DNA of 64,000 nucleotides, from the NCBI GenBank assembly GCA_963802765.1, contig CAWDJZ010000013.1, forward strand, positions 186,001 to 250,000, in the 5' to 3' direction. Below, one piece after another: positions 60,927-64,000 of this stretch. A program made the position numbers and the translations under genes. The number at the start of each line of letters is the position of its first letter. Position 1 is the stretch's first letter. Origin of the DNA: Gaiellasilicea sp963802765 (GTDB taxonomy: Bacteria > Actinomycetota > Thermoleophilia > Gaiellales > Gaiellaceae). The notes under the pieces are model-generated. The model did not search any database, was not told the DNA's origin, and worked only from the letters and a program-made list of their open reading frames with translations.

Positions 60927-62350
60927 CCGCCGGCCTCCGTCACGTCGCCGTCGAGCGGGAACGACCGCTCCGAGATCGCCGCGGGCCAGGCGGACAGGAA
61001 GAGCAGGGCGGCGACGAGCGGCACGACGAGCGAGAGCTCGCCGACGCGAAGGTCGGGCGCCTCGTCGGTGACGTCGAAGCCGCGGGCGCGGTGCAGCACG
61101 GCCGAGATGAGCCTGAGCATGTACATCGCGGCGAGCACGATCGCGCCGGCTCCAACCACCGCCCAGCCCCAGCCGACGTCGTAGACCCCGGCCAGGATCA
61201 GGAATTCGCCCGCGAACGCCGCCGAGCCTGGCACGGCGAGCGCGATGATCCCTGTCGTCATCAGGAGGGTTGCGAGCGCGGGTCGCCCGCGCGCCATCCC
61301 GCCGAGCACGGCGAAGCGGCTCGTGCCGGTCCTGGCCTCGACCATGCCTGCGAGCAGGAAGAGCGTCGCCGAGACGAGCCCGTGAGCGACCGACTGCAGG
61401 ATCGCGCCGTTCACGCCGAGTTGGTTGAGGGAGAAGAGGCCGAGCACGATCAGCCCCATCTGCGCCATCGACGAGTACGCGATCACCGAGCGCATGTCGG
61501 GAGCACGGAACGCGAGCAGCGACCCGTAGACGAGGGTGACGGCCGCGAACGCCAGGATCGTGACCTGGAAGTCCTCGACCGGCTCCGGGAACTTCGCGAT
61601 CACGATCCGCAGCAGGCCGTACACGGCCGCCTTCGAGACGACCCCGGAGAGGATGGCGGCCACCTCGGGAGGTGCCTCGCGGTACGACTCGACGAGCCAG
61701 CCGTGGAAGGGAAAGATCGGCGACTTCACCGCGAACGCCACCAGGAAGCCGAGGAAGAGCCACTCGTTCGTGGACGTCCCGGAATCGACCAGCGAGAACG
61801 TCCCCTGCGACAGCCCGAACGCGATGATCGCGGCCAGCATGAACAGGGAGCCCGCCATCGTGTAGATGACGAAGAGTGCGGTCGCCCGGAGGCGCCTCGG
61901 GCCGCCCCACACGCCGATCAGCACGTAGAGCGGGATCAGCATCGCCTCGAAGAAGACGTAGAAGAGCAGCAGGTCCTGCGCAGTGAAGACGCCCACGATC
62001 GCGCCCGTCAGGAAGAGCAGCAGCCCGTGGTAGGCTCGCCCGCGCTCGCGGCCGGCCCAGAGTGCGTAGCCGATTGCCGCCGCGCTGACGACGATCGCCA
62101 GGCCGGTGAGCCAGAGCGAGAAGCCGTAGAGGCCGACGTGGTAGGAGACGTCGAGGTCGCTGAACCAGCTCCGCTGGTTCTCGAGCTGCAGCCCCCGGTC
62201 GAAGTCGAACCCGCCGAGCACGATCAACCAGAGCGTCAGCTCCGCGAGCGCGGCGAGCAGCGCCAGGCCGCCGGCCGCCCGACCCGGAAGCGGCAGCAGC
62301 CAGACGACGAGCGCGGCTGCGAGCGGGAGGACGATCAGCGCGGTCGTCAT
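60923..62350 (-). CDS. nuoM: NADH-quinone oxidoreductase subunit M
   Basis: A 475-residue proton-pumping subunit of Complex I. Motifs are LLFYVFFEAMLIPLYVLIGV with the conserved glutamate, AFAVKSPIFPFHGWLVESYR, EAPPEVAAILSGVVSKAAVY and RSVIAYSSMAQMGLIVLGL. About 14 helices. It overlaps nuoL by ATGA and nuoN by GTGA. Intact. Confidence 0.96.
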   Translation of the reverse strand: MTTALIVLPLAAALVVWLLPLPGRAAGGLALLAALAELTLWLIVLGGFDFDRGLQLENQRSWFSDLDVSYHVGLYGFSLWLTGLAIVVSAAAIGYALWAGRERGRAYHGLLLFLTGAIVGVFTAQDLLLFYVFFEAMLIPLYVLIGVWGGPRRLRATALFVIYTMAGSLFMLAAIIAFGLSQGTFSLVDSGTSTNEWLFLGFLVAFAVKSPIFPFHGWLVESYREAPPEVAAILSGVVSKAAVYGLLRIVIAKFPEPVEDFQVTILAFAAVTLVYGSLLAFRAPDMRSVIAYSSMAQMGLIVLGLFSLNQLGVNGAILQSVAHGLVSATLFLLAGMVEARTGTSRFAVLGGMARGRPALATLLMTTGIIALAVPGSAAFAGEFLILAGVYDVGWGWAVVGAGAIVLAAMYMLRLISAVLHRARGFDVTDEAPDLRVGELSLVVPLVAALLFLSAWPAAISERSFPLDGDVTEAGG

Positions 62351-64000
62351 TGCACCGAGATGAAGACGACGACGAGGACGGCGACCGCGGCGGCGATCGC
62401 GAGCGCGTAGCTCCGGAGGTAGCCCGTCTGCACGTCACCGAGCGCGCCGCCGGCCTCGCGCGCTCCCAACGTGACTCCTGTGATCGAACCGCCGATCAAC
62501 GGCTCCTCGACGCCTCTGCGCAGGAGGCGCGTGAGGGCGACGGCGGGCTCGTAGAAGACCTTGTCGTAGAGCTCGTCGAACCAGAACTTGTGCTCGAGCG
62601 TCTCCTGGACGGAGGCCAAGCGGGGCACCGGCCGCGCACGCGCCCCGTAGAAGAACCACGCGATGCCGATCCCGAGCAGGCCGAGCCCGACCGCGATCAC
62701 GCTCGTGACGTAGTCCTGGGTCACCGTCGGCTCGACGAGGCCGAAGTGCTCCCGGCCGACCGCGACGGGGTCGAGCCACTCGCCGAAGATCTCCCACAGC
62801 CCGGCCACCTGTAACCAGCCGCCGAAGGCGGTGAGCACCGTAAGCAGCACGACGGTCCACGTCATCGTCCACGGCCCCTCACCGCGGCCGTGACCGTGCT
62901 CGTGCTCGCGGACGAGCGGCGACGGCTCGCCGAGGAAGACGATGAAGAGGAGCCGGAACGCGTAGATACCGGTCAGCAGCGCCCCGGCGAGGCCGGCGAC
63001 GTAGAGCAGCTGGCCGTAACCTCCGCTGTCGAGCGCCGACGCGAGGATCGAGTCCTTCGAGAAGAAGCCCGAGAGCGGCGGGATGCCGACGAGCGCGAGC
63101 GAGCCGACCAGGAACGCGATGAACGTCTTCGGCATCACGTGGCGCACGCCGCCCATCCGCCGGATGTCCTGCTCGTTCGCAAGGCGGTGGATGACGAGGC
63201 CGGCGGCGAGGAAGAGGAGCGCCTTGAAGTAGGCGTGCGTCATCAGGTGGAACATCCCGCTCCCGTACGCCCCGAGCCCGGCGCCGAGGAACATGTAGCC
63301 GATCTGGGACATCGTCGAATAGGCGATGACGCGCTTGATGTCCGTCTGCACGAGCGCGACGAGCCCGGCGACGAGGAGCGTGATCGCGCCGAGCCCGGCG
63401 GCGAGATCGGAGACCGACGGAGCCTGCTCGAAGATCGGGTGCGCGCGGGCGATCAGATAGACGCCGGCGGTGACCATCGTCGCGGCGTGGATCAGGGCCG
63501 AGACCGGGGTGGGGCCTTCCATGGCGTCCGGGAGCCAGGTGTGGATCGGGATCTGCGCCGACTTCGCGACCGCCCCGCCGAGCAGGCCGAGCGCGACGAG
63601 GTTGACGAGCGTCTGCGACATGCCGTCCACGTCCTCGAAGACGCCCGCGAAGTCGAGCGTGCCCGTCTGCCAGATCAGCACGAAGAAGGCGAGCGCCATC
63701 GTCGCGTCGCCGAACGCGTTCATCACGAAGGCCTTCTTCGCGGCCGCGACCGCCTCCGGCCGCTCGTGCCAGAAGCCGATCAGGAGGTACGACGCGAGGC
63801 CGACAAGGCCCCAGCCCGCGAGCAGGATCAGGAAGTTCCCCGCCTGCACGAGCAGCAGCATCGAGAAGACGAAGAGGGCCATGTAGGCGAAGTAGCGCCG
63901 CTCCTCGGGGTCGTCGTGCATGTAGCCGATCGAGTAGAGGACGATCAGGCCGCCGACCCCGGAGACGATCAGCATCATCGTCACCGCGAGCGGGTCGACG
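62347..64000 (-). CDS. nuoL: NADH-quinone oxidoreductase subunit L, 5' end outside window
   Basis: The C-terminal 550 or so residues of NuoL, the distal pump with the long lateral helix. The frame is open to the window edge, so the N-terminus lies beyond 64000. Seen are LILLAGWGLVGLASYLLIGF, KSAQIPIHTWLPDAMEGPTP, SALIHAATMVTAGVYLIAR, VQTDIKRVIAYSTMSQIGYM, FHLMTHAYFKALLFLAAG and IPPLSGFFSKDSILASAL. A histidine-rich cytoplasmic-type loop (EHEHGHGRGEG) is notable. Gene order nuoL-nuoM-nuoN is standard. Confidence 0.95.
   Translation of the reverse strand, partial: VDPLAVTMMLIVSGVGGLIVLYSIGYMHDDPEERRYFAYMALFVFSMLLLVQAGNFLILLAGWGLVGLASYLLIGFWHERPEAVAAAKKAFVMNAFGDATMALAFFVLIWQTGTLDFAGVFEDVDGMSQTLVNLVALGLLGGAVAKSAQIPIHTWLPDAMEGPTPVSALIHAATMVTAGVYLIARAHPIFEQAPSVSDLAAGLGAITLLVAGLVALVQTDIKRVIAYSTMSQIGYMFLGAGLGAYGSGMFHLMTHAYFKALLFLAAGLVIHRLANEQDIRRMGGVRHVMPKTFIAFLVGSLALVGIPPLSGFFSKDSILASALDSGGYGQLLYVAGLAGALLTGIYAFRLLFIVFLGEPSPLVREHEHGHGRGEGPWTMTWTVVLLTVLTAFGGWLQVAGLWEIFGEWLDPVAVGREHFGLVEPTVTQDYVTSVIAVGLGLLGIGIAWFFYGARARPVPRLASVQETLEHKFWFDELYDKVFYEPAVALTRLLRRGVEEPLIGGSITGVTLGAREAGGALGDVQTGYLRSYALAIAAAVAVLVVVFISVQ

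Overview
The window is very GC-rich (about 70% by eye) and densely packed. Start and stop codons overlap as ATGA, GTGA or TTGA at many junctions. It looks like an actinobacterium, and gene content fits the Thermoleophilia (Gaiella or Solirubrobacter-like) best. That placement is inference from a BTAD/SARP-type regulator, an LLM-class flavin/F420 oxidoreductase, many GTG and TTG starts, and a leaderless promoter style. No rRNA, CRISPR array, prophage or insertion sequence was seen.

Layout. 1-3762: lipoate synthesis (lipB end, lipA), a small secreted protein, fumarase, and a PEP-mutase/isocitrate-lyase family protein. 3809-5300: tRNA-Phe followed by a decayed zone with an enolase-superfamily pseudogene and an abortive-infection C-terminal remnant. 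5311-15514: arginase, a methyltransferase, an LLM oxidoreductase, then a carbamoylase divergent from a two-permease ABC importer operon that ends in dihydropyrimidinase (pyrimidine or hydantoin use). 15532-20749: a SARP-type regulator between two DUF4242 genes, and an RNB ribonuclease. 20784-31508: methylmalonate-semialdehyde dehydrogenase, a quinone-reductase-like enzyme, a carbohydrate-type ABC importer with divergent ATPase, a class III aminotransferase, and a MarR/YceI/FMN-reductase locus. 31505-44197: a hydrolase, AhpE-like peroxiredoxin and RarA, divergent from tryptophan 2,3-dioxygenase, an M20 hydrolase, PabB, PabC, a DUF1385 protein and PncB; then a large cysteine hydrolase, an O-methyltransferase, a compact FtsH-like protease, methylmalonyl-CoA epimerase and an ECF-like sigma factor. 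44194-45279: a striking three-way-junction structure overlapping a 54-codon ORF directly before ychF. 45269-59447: an esterase behind twin repeats, a transporter, a YhaM-like nuclease, DUF1015, IMPase, DUF72, a two-component pair, Mrp, an HAD enzyme, an LDH2-like protein, and a chain of small metabolic or unknown genes. 59463-64000: nuoN, nuoM and nuoL of Complex I (nuoL runs off the end).

Two features recur. First, about 24 single-base frameshifts interrupt otherwise well-conserved genes. Roughly 20 of them are extra bases, which I read mainly as an insertion-biased sequencing or assembly artefact. I therefore give reconstructed gene limits. The exception is 4047-5300, which looks like real decay. 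Second, many genes have a TANNNT hexamer six to eight bases before an ATG or GTG. This implies leaderless transcripts, including two divergent pairs whose -10 boxes physically overlap. Five of 13 convergent gene pairs end on one shared CTAG, which supplies TAG to both strands.
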